NCBI RefSeq assembly: GCF_947072515.1 | Contig: NZ_CAMTIG010000018.1 | Coordinates: 1 to 64,000 of the forward strand | Origin: an uncultured Clostridium sp. | GTDB taxonomy: Bacteria > Bacillota > Clostridia > Clostridiales > Clostridiaceae | Length of the DNA: 64,000 nucleotides | Direction: 5' to 3' | Shown here: positions 1-7,206 of the stretch, piece after piece | How the letters are laid out: every line of letters begins with the position of its first letter | How positions within the stretch are numbered: position 1 is the first letter of the stretch | Translations under genes and position numbers: made by a program | The notes under the pieces: model-generated | Databases searched by the model: none | What the model was told of the DNA's origin: nothing | Seen by the model: only the letters and a program-made list of their open reading frames with translations

Positions 1-43
1 CCTATAAACGAAACACTTTTTTTTAAAGTGTCCAGTTCATAGG
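1..43. repeat. Imperfect inverted repeat at window edge
   Basis: Positions 1-9 (CCTATAAAC) pair with 35-43 (GTTCATAGG) with one mismatch, and 13-19 (ACACTTT) pair exactly with 25-31 (AAAGTGT), so the whole segment can fold into one long hairpin. The right part, reading AAAGTGTCCAGTTCATAGG, recalls the ends of some IS3-family elements, but no transposase is inside the window. It may equally be the terminator of a gene to the left. The window edge prevents a decision. Confidence 0.4.
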
Positions 44-57
44 TACCATTTTACTGG

Positions 58-88
58 GAGAGGATATATTATCCTCTCTAAAATTTTT
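58..88 (+). terminator. Hairpin, possible terminator of an upstream gene
   Basis: Arms GAGAGGAT (58-65) and ATCCTCTC (71-78) form a perfect 8-bp stem with a 5-nt loop, followed by a TAAAATTTTT tract. It would end a transcript entering from the left of the window. The region between it and the gene at 216 contains only AT-rich sequence with a weak TATAAT at 165-170. Confidence 0.5.
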
Positions 89-215
89 AAATGAATTTTT
101 TGAAGTATCATTGATATTTTTGGAAATTTTAATAAATTAGTACATAATAGAATTATAAATGATGTATAATAAATAGAAAGGGCTATGGGTGAATAGTAAA
201 AGGAAGTGACCTTAG

Positions 216-815
216 ATGATGATGAATACTCATAAGCTAATTGCAAATGTACTTTTTCATAACATAGATGATGATAAAAAATTTTTAGTAAGTAAAAATA
301 GGTTTATATGGGGAACCATAAAACCCGACTGTGCATCAAAATATAAGTTTAAGAAACATTATTTTGATGAAAGTGTAGGAATGATAATAGAAATGATAAA
401 AGATTTATCTAAAATGACACCAGATGAAGTTATTCAAGATGGAGTAGGAAAATTTAGTGCAGAACTTGGAGTTGTATGCCATTTTTTATGTGATTATTAT
501 TGTATACCACATTCTCAAAGATGGGAATTTAAAAATCCAAATGCGGTAAGACAGCATGTTAATTATGAAAGAGAACTTGCGAAAATAGCTAAAAATTATG
601 ATGTATCATTAATGCGATTAGATAGATTGCAAATAAATGATATTGATGAATTTATTTTTAAAACGCAAGAAATGTATAAAAAGAAAGAAAGTTTTTTAAA
701 TGATTTAAACTTTGCATACTATATTTGTAATAGTGTAACGAATGCTGTATTGAAAAGTGTTCTTAATAACACTCAAAATGGGCAAAATTTGAACAGACAA
801 TTAAATGTAAATTAA
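216..815 (+). CDS. Zinc-dependent phospholipase C-like protein
   Basis: 199 aa. The sequence has the pattern of the zinc-dependent phospholipase C/S1-P1 nuclease-like fold: an early histidine (near residue 6), a W-G-x-x-x-P-D segment (FIWGTIKPD, about residues 32-40), HYFDES (about 49-54), and a helix with GVVCHFLCDYYCIPHS (about 88-103), where His and Asp are placed to bind metal. Secreted clostridial phospholipase C toxins share this fold, but here there is no signal peptide and no C-terminal membrane-binding domain, so it is probably a cytoplasmic housekeeping relative of unknown substrate. Three ATG codons in a row (216, 219, 222) follow an AGGAAGTGA-type ribosome site, so the exact start is uncertain by one or two codons. 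It is a single-gene unit ended by the tandem hairpins at 817-883. Confidence 0.75.
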   Translation: MMMNTHKLIANVLFHNIDDDKKFLVSKNRFIWGTIKPDCASKYKFKKHYFDESVGMIIEMIKDLSKMTPDEVIQDGVGKFSAELGVVCHFLCDYYCIPHSQRWEFKNPNAVRQHVNYERELAKIAKNYDVSLMRLDRLQINDIDEFIFKTQEMYKKKESFLNDLNFAYYICNSVTNAVLKSVLNNTQNGQNLNRQLNVN

Positions 816-816
816 A

Positions 817-883
817 AATAAGCTTAGGAGATGATATCCTAAGCTTATTTAAATTAAAACTCACGATATTGTGAGTTTTTTTT
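817..883 (+). terminator. Tandem hairpins ending the PLC-like gene
   Basis: The first hairpin has 13-bp arms at 817-829 and 837-849 around a 7-nt loop. The second has 9-bp arms at 856-864 and 871-879, runs into eight T residues at 876-883 and is a classical intrinsic terminator. Confidence 0.85.
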
Positions 884-979
884 ATTTAAATAAAAGATAA
901 TAAAGATTTATTATGTGAAATATGATATTATTTTCTATATGAAAATGTAAAAAAATACCAATAAATTTCAAAATTAAAG

Positions 980-1030
980 TTGACAAAAAGACTAAATATT
1001 CATATAATGAACATGTGAACAATCGCTCAT
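980..1030 (+). promoter_or_regulatory. Promoter and metal-repressor operator of cadC-cadA
   Basis: TTGACA (980-985) and TATAAT (1003-1008) are exact sigma-A boxes at the ideal 17-bp spacing. Overlapping the -10 is TTCATATAATGAA (1000-1012), nearly palindromic, followed by TGTGAACAATCGCTCATATG, which resembles the 12-2-12 SmtB/CzrA/CadC operator (ATATGAACA-type half sites). A repressor bound here would cover the -10 and the start site, so the operon is probably autoregulated by the ArsR/CadC protein encoded next. Confidence 0.8.
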
Positions 1031-1048
1031 ATGAAAAGGAGAAATTTT

Positions 1049-1405
1049 ATGGAACCAAATATAGATAGATGTAACTGTACAGTTATTCATGAAGATACAA
1101 TTATGAAAGTAAAGGATAAATTACCTAAAGAAGAAACATTATATGATTTAGCAGAACTATTTAAAGTGTTTGGTGACACTACAAGGATAAAAATAATTTG
1201 TGCATTATATGAATCAGAGATGTGTGTATGTGATTTAGCTGCTCTTTTAAATATGACTCAATCAGCAATATCACATCAATTAAGAACATTAAAAGCTGCA
1301 AGATTAGTTAAGTTTAAAAGAGCAGGAAAAGTGGTTTATTACTCTCTAGATGATGAACATATCATGAGAATATTTAATGAAGGTTTAAATCACGTAAATG
1401 AATAA
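1049..1405 (+). CDS. cadC: ArsR/SmtB-family metal-sensing repressor (CadC-like)
   Basis: 118 aa from ATG 1049. An upstream in-frame ATG at 1031 lies inside the AAAAGGAG ribosome site, so 1049 is preferred. A winged helix-turn-helix spans about residues 25-110, with the family signature of the recognition region (LNMTQSAISHQLRTLK) and the sensor-site motif C-V-C-D-L after helix 2 (MCVCDLA). The N-terminus carries an extra Cys-x-Cys pair (DRCNC, Cys8 and Cys10). In CadC-type proteins, N-terminal cysteines join the CVC cysteines to bind Cd, Pb or Zn. It sits 17 bp before the efflux ATPase gene and should repress both from the operator at 980-1030. The choice among Cd, Zn and Pb as inducer is inference. 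Confidence 0.9.
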   Translation: MEPNIDRCNCTVIHEDTIMKVKDKLPKEETLYDLAELFKVFGDTTRIKIICALYESEMCVCDLAALLNMTQSAISHQLRTLKAARLVKFKRAGKVVYYSLDDEHIMRIFNEGLNHVNE

Positions 1406-1422
1406 ATAGGGGGGGAGATATT

Positions 1423-3861
1423 ATGGAAAGACTAAAGTTATCATTAACAGGATTAGATTGTGCACATTGTGCAGGAAAAATAGAAAAATTAGTAGCAGAG
1501 CTTCCAGAAGTAAAAGATTCTACTTTAAACTTTGCTTTTAAACTATTAATAGTAGATTACAATGGTTTAGATGAAATAGCTATGATGGAAAAGATAAAAG
1601 CAATAGTAAATAAATTAGAACCAGGGGTAAAGGTAGAAAAATATTCTTTAACAAATAAAAAGAAAGAAAATAATAAGGAAATTAAAAAGTTAAAATTATC
1701 ATTAACTGGGTTAGATTGTGCACATTGTGCAGGGAAAATCGAAAGCTTAGTAGCAGAATTCCCAGAAATTAAAAATTGTACTTTAAACTTTTCTTTTAAA
1801 CTATTAATGGTTGATTATAGTTCATTAGATGAAGCTGAAATGATAAAAAAAATAAAAGCTGTAGTAAATAAATTAGAGCCAGGTGTAAAGGTAGAAAAGT
1901 ATTCTATTACTTCTAATAATGGAACAAGAGGAACTTGTTCAGATGGATGTTGTGATGGACATGAGCATGAAGAGAAGGAAGAAAAAAAGGAAAATAAAAA
2001 AGAAAATAGTTTCATAAATAAAATTTTAGAAAATATACAACTTATTATAGGGATATTTATTTATGTAGTTGGAATTGTTTTAGGAGAAAAAAGCGGTATA
2101 TCTGTTTACTTCTTTATAATTGCATATCTATTAGTTGGATATAAAGTATTATTTACAGCATTTAAAAACTTAACAAAAGGGAATTTCTTTGATGAGAATT
2201 TCTTGATGGCTATAGCAACTTTAGGAGCATTAGCAATAAAAGAATATCCTGAAGCTGTAGCAGTTATGATTTTTTATGGAATTGGAGAAATGTTCCAAAG
2301 TTATGCAGTTAATAAATCAAGAAAATCTATAAGTGAACTTATGGATATAAAAGCAGAATATGCAAATTTATATAATGAAGGAAAAATTAAAAGAGTTAGT
2401 CCAGAAGAAGTTGGAATAGATGAGATTATTTTAATAAAACCAGGTGAAAGAGTTCCATTAGATGGAATAATAATAGATGGAAATACAACAATAGATACTT
2501 CAGCTTTAACTGGAGAATCAGTACCAGTAGAAAAAGAAAATGGACAAGAAATTTTAGGCGGAAGTATAAATATAACAGGAACTATAAAAGTAAAAGTTAC
2601 TAGTGAATTTGAACAATCTACAGTAGCAAGAATTTTAGAGCTAGTTCAAAATGCAAGTAGTAAGAAAGCAAAGACAGAAAAATTCATTACTAAATTTTCA
2701 AGATACTATACACCTGTTGTAGTGTTAGGAGCTATTATATTAGCAGTAGTACCTACATTAGTAATACCAGGTGCAGAATTTAAAGTTTGGCTTTCAAGAG
2801 CGTTAATATTCTTAGTAGTATCTTGTCCTTGTGCATTAGTGGTATCTGTTCCATTAGGACTTTTTGCAGGAATAGGAAGTGCATCTAAAAATGGTATTTT
2901 AGTTAAAGGTGGAAACTATTTAGAAATATTAAAAAATATTGATGGAGTAGTTTTTGATAAAACAGGAACTTTAACTGAAGGTGTATTTAAAGTAAATAAA
3001 ATAGAATCATTCAATGGAATGGAAAAAAGTGATGTTTTAAAATATGCAGCGGCATGTGAAAAATTCTCAAACCACCCTATAGCAAAATCTATCTTAGATG
3101 AATTTGAAATAAGTAATCAAGGAGATATTGATAATATAGAAGTAAAAGATCACAAAGAGATTTCAGGAAAAGGGATTAGTGGAAAAATTGATGGAAATAA
3201 GGTTTTAGTTGGAAACTATAAACTTATGGAAGAAGAAAATATAAATGTAAATGAAATAGAGAGTATTGGAACTATAGTATATTTAGCTATAAATGGAGAG
3301 TTTAAAGGTTATATAACTATTGCAGATAAAATAAAAGCAGATTCTAAGGAAGCTATCAGAGCATTAAAAGAAATTGGAATTAAAAAAGTAATTATGCTTA
3401 CTGGTGATAATAAAAAGGTAGGGGAAGCTGTTGGACAAGAATTAGGATTAGATAAAGTCTATGCAGAGCTTTTACCAGAAAACAAAGTAGAGAAGTTAGA
3501 AGAGCTTATGGAATCAGGAGAAGTAAGTAAAGTTGCCTTTATAGGAGATGGAATAAATGATGCACCTGTACTTGCAAGAGCAGATCTTGGAGTAGCAATG
3601 GGTGGTATTGGTTCAGATGCAGCTATAGAAGCCGCAGATGTAGTATTAATGAAAGATAATCCATTAGCATTAAGAGATGCTATAAAGATAGCAAGAAAGA
3701 CCAATAAAATACTTTGGCAAAATATAATTTTTTCACTAGGAATAAAGTTCTTAGTATTATTAATGGCTGTCTTTGGAATAGCAAATATGTGGGAAGCTGT
3801 TTTTGCTGATGTTGGAGTCACAGTAATTGCTGTAATAAATTCTATGAGAGCATTGAAATAG
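1423..3861 (+). CDS. cadA: P1B-type heavy-metal (Cd/Zn/Pb) efflux ATPase
   Basis: 812 aa membrane ATPase exporting divalent soft metals. Two heavy-metal-associated domains are visible, each with GLDCAHC (Cys13/16 and Cys99/102), 86 residues apart and almost identical, hence a recent internal duplication. A Cys/His/Glu/Lys-rich linker (about residues 167-190, with CSDGCCDGHEHEE) precedes the membrane core. Core motifs are TGES in the actuator domain, CPC in the transport helix (468-470), DKTGTLT with the phosphorylated Asp near 512, the HP motif (NHPIAKS), MLTGDN and GDGINDAP. The C-terminal helix contains FADVGVT, the Asp typical of Zn/Cd/Pb pumps rather than copper pumps. It forms an operon with the preceding cadC. 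Length is within the range for CadA/ZntA enzymes with an extra metal-binding domain. Confidence 0.95.
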   Translation: MERLKLSLTGLDCAHCAGKIEKLVAELPEVKDSTLNFAFKLLIVDYNGLDEIAMMEKIKAIVNKLEPGVKVEKYSLTNKKKENNKEIKKLKLSLTGLDCAHCAGKIESLVAEFPEIKNCTLNFSFKLLMVDYSSLDEAEMIKKIKAVVNKLEPGVKVEKYSITSNNGTRGTCSDGCCDGHEHEEKEEKKENKKENSFINKILENIQLIIGIFIYVVGIVLGEKSGISVYFFIIAYLLVGYKVLFTAFKNLTKGNFFDENFLMAIATLGALAIKEYPEAVAVMIFYGIGEMFQSYAVNKSRKSISELMDIKAEYANLYNEGKIKRVSPEEVGIDEIILIKPGERVPLDGIIIDGNTTIDTSALTGESVPVEKENGQEILGGSINITGTIKVKVTSEFEQSTVARILELVQNASSKKAKTEKFITKFSRYYTPVVVLGAIILAVVPTLVIPGAEFKVWLSRALIFLVVSCPCALVVSVPLGLFAGIGSASKNGILVKGGNYLEILKNIDGVVFDKTGTLTEGVFKVNKIESFNGMEKSDVLKYAAACEKFSNHPIAKSILDEFEISNQGDIDNIEVKDHKEISGKGISGKIDGNKVLVGNYKLMEEENINVNEIESIGTIVYLAINGEFKGYITIADKIKADSKEAIRALKEIGIKKVIMLTGDNKKVGEAVGQELGLDKVYAELLPENKVEKLEELMESGEVSKVAFIGDGINDAPVLARADLGVAMGGIGSDAAIEAADVVLMKDNPLALRDAIKIARKTNKILWQNIIFSLGIKFLVLLMAVFGIANMWEAVFADVGVTVIAVINSMRALK

Positions 3862-3873
3862 CAACAATTGTCA

Positions 3874-3902
3874 TTGACAAAGTCGAAATTTGTCAGTATA
3901 AT
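3874..3902 (+). promoter_or_regulatory. Consensus sigma-A promoter without a following ORF
   Basis: TTGACA (3874-3879) and TATAAT (3897-3902) with exactly 17 bp between them, starting 13 bp after the cadA stop codon. No open reading frame starts within the next 400 bp, and the sequence immediately downstream is predicted to be strongly folded. It probably drives an untranslated RNA. Confidence 0.75.
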
Positions 3903-3907
3903 TCAAG

Positions 3908-4048
3908 GTGAACTTTCAGGCGAGAGGGAAAAGGCATTACGAGAATAGTTATATTCTCACCATAAAGTTTAAGTTTTTAAACTTTATATAAAACTGGGAT
4001 GAAGTTTATGTATAAATAGATTTTATGCATAAACTTTATTTTTATACA
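3908..4048 (+). ncRNA. Candidate small structured RNA after cadA
   Basis: Starting about 6 nt after the promoter's -10 box, the segment contains GGTGA (3907-3911), which can pair with TCACC (3957-3961). Inside is a perfect hairpin GAGAATA-GTTA-TATTCTC (3941-3958), which competes for two bases with that closing helix. Then comes an 11-bp hairpin (3962-3972 with 3977-3987), and finally a 15-bp hairpin (4002-4016 with about 4022-4036) followed by TATTTTTAT, a plausible terminator. The expected transcript is about 140 nt. I could not match it to a riboswitch or housekeeping RNA family from memory. It could be an sRNA, or a leader whose gene is absent. The remaining stretch to the rex promoter (about 4050-4250) shows nothing further that I can support. 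Confidence 0.5.
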
Positions 4049-4254
4049 AATACATAAATATAGAAGTGAAAAAATTGATATATGTAGTTTTATTTACTAT
4101 GTATGAATAGTCATATAACAAAAAGATTGACAAATTGACTACAAACTATTGAATTCTAAGATTAACCATGAAAAAAATTTGCTAAAAAACTAAAAAATAA
4201 CAAAAAAAGTTATGCGGATTATCAAAAAAATGGATTAAAGTTATAAAAATATGG

Positions 4255-4286
4255 TAGAATAAAACTAATAGTTAAAAATTTCACAT
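4255..4286 (+). promoter_or_regulatory. rex promoter (extended -10) with Rex-like site
   Basis: TGGTAGAAT gives an extended -10 (TAGAAT at 4255-4260). Around the expected start site lies TAGTTAAAAATTTCACAT (4269-4286), a near-palindrome that resembles the Rex box TTGTTAANNNNTTAACAA with changes at the outer bases. It would allow Rex to repress itself, but the match is imperfect. Confidence 0.4.
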
Positions 4287-4327
4287 CCTCAAATAGAGGA
4301 ATAAATTATACTTAAGGAGACATAGAG

Positions 4328-4963
4328 GTGGAAAAAAAGAAAAATATTTCTATGGCTGTTATAAAAAGATTGCCTAAATATCATAGGTATTTAAATGAAT
4401 TATTAAAAAATGATGTTGATAGAATATCTTCAAAAGAACTTGGAGAGAGGATAGGCTTTACTGCATCTCAGATAAGACAAGACTTAAATTGTTTTGGTGA
4501 TTTTGGGCAACAAGGATACGGCTATAATGTAAGAGAACTAGCAGGTAAAATAAGTTCAATATTAGGATTAGACAATGAACACAATGGAGTTATTGTAGGA
4601 GCTGGGAATATTGGGCAGGCAATAGCGAACTATACAAGATTTGGGAAGATGAGTTTTGATTTAAAAGGAATTTTTGATGCAAATCCTAAATTGTCAGGAA
4701 TAAAAATAAGAGATATTTCTATTCAAGACATAGATGATTTAGAAGGATTCTTAGAAGAAGAAAAAATTGATATTGGAGTAGTTTGTGTTCCAAGAATAAA
4801 CGCTCAAAAAGTATGTGACGTATTAGTTGCAGGTGGAATTAAAGCTATTTGGAACTTTGCTCCTGTAGATTTAATCGTACCAAATGATGTAATAGTTGAA
4901 AATGTACATTTAAGTGAGAGTCTTCTAACTTTAATATACCTTTTACACAGTAAAGAAAAATAA
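4328..4963 (+). CDS. rex: Redox-sensing transcriptional repressor Rex
   Basis: 211 aa from a GTG start at 4328 preceded by AAGGAG. The N-terminal winged helix (about residues 1-80) has the Rex signature IGFTASQIRQDLNCFGDFG. The C-terminal Rossmann domain has the dinucleotide-binding motif GAGNIGQA (about residue 92) and the family motif CVPRINAQKVCDVL. Rex binds DNA when NADH is low and is released when NADH/NAD+ rises, so it controls fermentation pathways that reoxidise NADH. The neighbouring crt-bcd-etfBA-hbd operon carries Rex-box sequences, which fits the known role of Rex in clostridial butyrate and butanol formation. Confidence 0.97.
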   Translation: MEKKKNISMAVIKRLPKYHRYLNELLKNDVDRISSKELGERIGFTASQIRQDLNCFGDFGQQGYGYNVRELAGKISSILGLDNEHNGVIVGAGNIGQAIANYTRFGKMSFDLKGIFDANPKLSGIKIRDISIQDIDDLEGFLEEEKIDIGVVCVPRINAQKVCDVLVAGGIKAIWNFAPVDLIVPNDVIVENVHLSESLLTLIYLLHSKEK

Positions 4964-4995
4964 TTTTTTTAGTATATTAATGAAGAAAAAAGTTT

Positions 4996-5108
4996 TTGTG
5001 TAATTTTTCACAAATGCATATTGCAAAAAATTTAACAAAGTATTATAATTGTAATTGAAGTTGAAAGACTTCAATTATTTTTGCTTTAGCTTGTTATATA
5101 ATTAACAA
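4996..5108 (+). promoter_or_regulatory. Cluster of Rex operators before crt
   Basis: Three 18-bp sites fit the Rex operator to different degrees. TTGTTATATAATTAACAA (5091-5108) is an excellent match to TTGTTAANNNNTTAACAA. TTGTGTAATTTTTCACAA (4996-5013) matches the TTGTGAA-type box of Bacilli. TTGCAAAAAATTTAACAA (5021-5038) is a half match. The second and third flank a possible promoter (TTGCAA 5021-5026, TATAAT 5044-5049, 17-bp spacer). Strongest for the site at 5091. Confidence 0.75.
5053..5083 (+). terminator. Hairpin in the rex-crt intergenic region
   Basis: AATTGAAGT (5053-5061) and ACTTCAATT (5068-5076) form a perfect 9-bp stem with a 6-nt loop, followed by ATTTTTG. It lies 90 bp after rex and may end the rex transcript or attenuate the upstream crt promoter. 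Confidence 0.6.
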
Positions 5109-5141
5109 AGCGGAAAAAAAAGGACTAATAATTATTAAAGA

Positions 5142-5170
5142 TTGACAATAAAGATAAATTTTTCTATAAA
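5142..5170 (+). promoter_or_regulatory. Main promoter of the crt-bcd-etfBA-hbd operon
   Basis: TTGACA (5142-5147) and TATAAA (5165-5170) are separated by 17 bp. Transcription would start near 5177, giving a very short leader before the AAGGAGG ribosome site at 5183-5189. The best Rex box ends 34 bp upstream of the -35. Confidence 0.8.
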
Positions 5171-5197
5171 AGCGTGTTATATAAGGAGGACTTTAGT

Positions 5198-5980
5198 ATG
5201 GAATTAAAAAATGTACTTCTTGAAAAAGAAGGAAATTTAGCTATTGTAACTATCAATAGACCAAAAGCATTAAATGCATTAAATTCTGAAACATTAACTG
5301 ATTTAAATACAGTAATTGAGGATTTAGAAAAAGACAGCAACATTTATGCAGTTATATTAAAAGGAGCTGGTGAAAAATCATTTGTAGCCGGTGCAGATAT
5401 TGCAGAAATGAAAGACTTAAATGAAGATCAAGGAAGAGAGTTCGGAATTTTAGGAAACAAAGTTTTCAGAAGATTAGAAAAATTAGATAAGCCAGTTATA
5501 GCTGCTATCTCAGGATTTGCCCTAGGTGGTGGATGTGAGTTATCAATGAGTTGTGACATAAGAATAGCTTCAGAAAAAGCTAAGTTTGGTCAACCAGAAT
5601 CAGGATTAGGAATTACTCCAGGATTTGGTGGAACTCAAAGACTACCAAGAATAGTTGGTATGGGAAAAGCTAAAGAACTTATATACACAGGAGAAATAAT
5701 AAAGGCTGATGAAGCTTTAAGAATAGGATTAGTTAACAAAGTTGTAGCATTAGAAGATTTAATGACTGAAGCTAGAGCAATGGCTGAAAAAATAATAGCA
5801 AATGCTCCAATAGCTAACAAACTTTGTAAAGATGCAATAGATAGAGGAATGCAAGTAGGAATAGATGAAGCTATCATGATAGAAGCTGAAGATTTCGGAA
5901 AATGTTTCTCAACAGAAGATCAAGTAGAAGGAATGACAGCTTTCATAGAAAGAAGAGCTAAAAGTTTCCAAAATAAATAA
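5198..5980 (+). CDS. crt: 3-hydroxybutyryl-CoA dehydratase (crotonase)
   Basis: 260 aa from ATG 5198, preceded by AAGGAGG. A GTG at 5174 is in frame but would precede the ribosome site and lie at the transcription start. It is an enoyl-CoA hydratase/isomerase-fold protein with the oxyanion-hole segments FVAGADIAEM and FALGGGCELSMSCD and the catalytic glutamates in GGGCE and the QPESGLGI region. It dehydrates (S)-3-hydroxybutyryl-CoA to crotonyl-CoA in the butyrate pathway. First gene of the operon with bcd, etfB, etfA and hbd. No thiolase gene is in the operon, so acetyl-CoA condensation must be encoded elsewhere. Confidence 0.97.
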   Translation: MELKNVLLEKEGNLAIVTINRPKALNALNSETLTDLNTVIEDLEKDSNIYAVILKGAGEKSFVAGADIAEMKDLNEDQGREFGILGNKVFRRLEKLDKPVIAAISGFALGGGCELSMSCDIRIASEKAKFGQPESGLGITPGFGGTQRLPRIVGMGKAKELIYTGEIIKADEALRIGLVNKVVALEDLMTEARAMAEKIIANAPIANKLCKDAIDRGMQVGIDEAIMIEAEDFGKCFSTEDQVEGMTAFIERRAKSFQNK

Positions 5981-6050
5981 TAAGTAAAATAAAAAAGTTT
6001 AAATATATTTATATAAGTAAACAGTGTGTAATGAATAGGAGGCAATTTAA

Positions 6051-7190
6051 ATGAATTTCCAATTAACTAGAGAACAAGAATTAGTAAGACAAATGGTTAG
6101 AGAGTTCGCTATAAACGAAGTTAAGCCAATTGCAGCAGAAATCGATGAGACAGAAAGATTCCCAATGGAAAACGTTGAAAAAATGGCTAAATTAGGAATG
6201 ATGGGTATTCCATTTTCTAAAGAATATGAAGGAGCTGGTGGAGACGTTCTTTCTTATGTATTAGCTGTTGAAGAATTATCAAAAGTATGTGGTACTACAG
6301 GAGTTATCCTTTCAGCACACACTTCATTATGTGCAACAGTAGTTAATGAATTTGGTAAGCCAGATCAAAAAGCTAAATACTTACCAGATTTAGCAAGCGG
6401 AAGAAAAGTAGGAGCTTTTGGTTTAACTGAACCAGGTGCTGGTACAGATGCAGCAGGACAACAAACTACTGCAGTTTTAGATGGAGATAATTACATCTTA
6501 AACGGATCAAAAATATTCATAACAAATGGTGGAGTTGCAGAAACTTTCATAATATTTGCTATGACAGATAAGAGCAAAGGAACAAAAGGAATATCAGCTT
6601 TTATAGTTGAAAAATCATTCCCAGGATTCTCAATAGGTAAATTAGAAGACAAGCTAGGAATCAGAGCATCTTCAACTACAGAACTTATTATGGAAAACTG
6701 TATAGTTCCAAAAGAAAACTTACTTGGTCAAGAAGGTAGAGGATTTGGTATAGCAATGAAAACTCTTGATGGAGGAAGAATTGGTATAGCAGCTCAAGCT
6801 TTAGGAATTGCAGAAGGTGCATTAGAAGAAGCAGTTAATTATATGAAAGAAAGAAAACAATTTGGTAGATCATTATCAGCATTCCAAGGATTACAATGGA
6901 TGATAGCTGAAATGGATACTAAAGTAGAAGCAGCTAGACACTTAGTTTATAAAGCAGCATTCTTAAAAGAAGCAAAACTTCCTTACTCAGTAGATGCAGC
7001 AAGAGCTAAATTATATGCAGCTGAAGTTGCAATGGATGTCACTACTAAAGCAGTACAAATTTTTGGTGGATACGGATACACTAAAGAGTACCCAGTAGAA
7101 AGAATGATGAGAGATGCTAAGATAACTGAAATATATGAAGGAACTTCAGAAGTTCAAAAAATGGTTATCGCAGGAAGCAAGTTAAGATAA
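6051..7190 (+). CDS. bcd: Butyryl-CoA dehydrogenase
   Basis: 379 aa, the usual length of an acyl-CoA dehydrogenase. FAD-binding and substrate segments seen are AFGLTEPGAGTDAAG, FITNGGVAE and RKQFGRSLSAFQGLQW. The catalytic glutamate lies in IYEGTSEVQ near the C-terminus. It reduces crotonyl-CoA to butyryl-CoA. With EtfAB, encoded directly downstream, the clostridial complex couples this to ferredoxin reduction by NADH (flavin-based electron bifurcation). Ribosome site AGGAGG precedes the ATG. Gap to crt is 70 bp, and to etfB 16 bp. Confidence 0.97.
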   Translation: MNFQLTREQELVRQMVREFAINEVKPIAAEIDETERFPMENVEKMAKLGMMGIPFSKEYEGAGGDVLSYVLAVEELSKVCGTTGVILSAHTSLCATVVNEFGKPDQKAKYLPDLASGRKVGAFGLTEPGAGTDAAGQQTTAVLDGDNYILNGSKIFITNGGVAETFIIFAMTDKSKGTKGISAFIVEKSFPGFSIGKLEDKLGIRASSTTELIMENCIVPKENLLGQEGRGFGIAMKTLDGGRIGIAAQALGIAEGALEEAVNYMKERKQFGRSLSAFQGLQWMIAEMDTKVEAARHLVYKAAFLKEAKLPYSVDAARAKLYAAEVAMDVTTKAVQIFGGYGYTKEYPVERMMRDAKITEIYEGTSEVQKMVIAGSKLR

Positions 7191-7206
7191 GGGGAGGCCT
7201 AGATTA

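Noticed and set aside
216..815. Alpha-toxin-like secreted phospholipase C
   Set aside because: Only the catalytic-fold pattern is present; there is no signal peptide or C2-like C-terminal domain.
4127..4152. TTGACA at 4127 as second promoter
   Set aside because: The nearest -10-like TATTGA is only 14 bp away; poor spacing.
5174..5197. GTG start for crt
   Set aside because: It lies at the expected transcription start and upstream of the AAGGAGG site; ATG 5198 is preferred.
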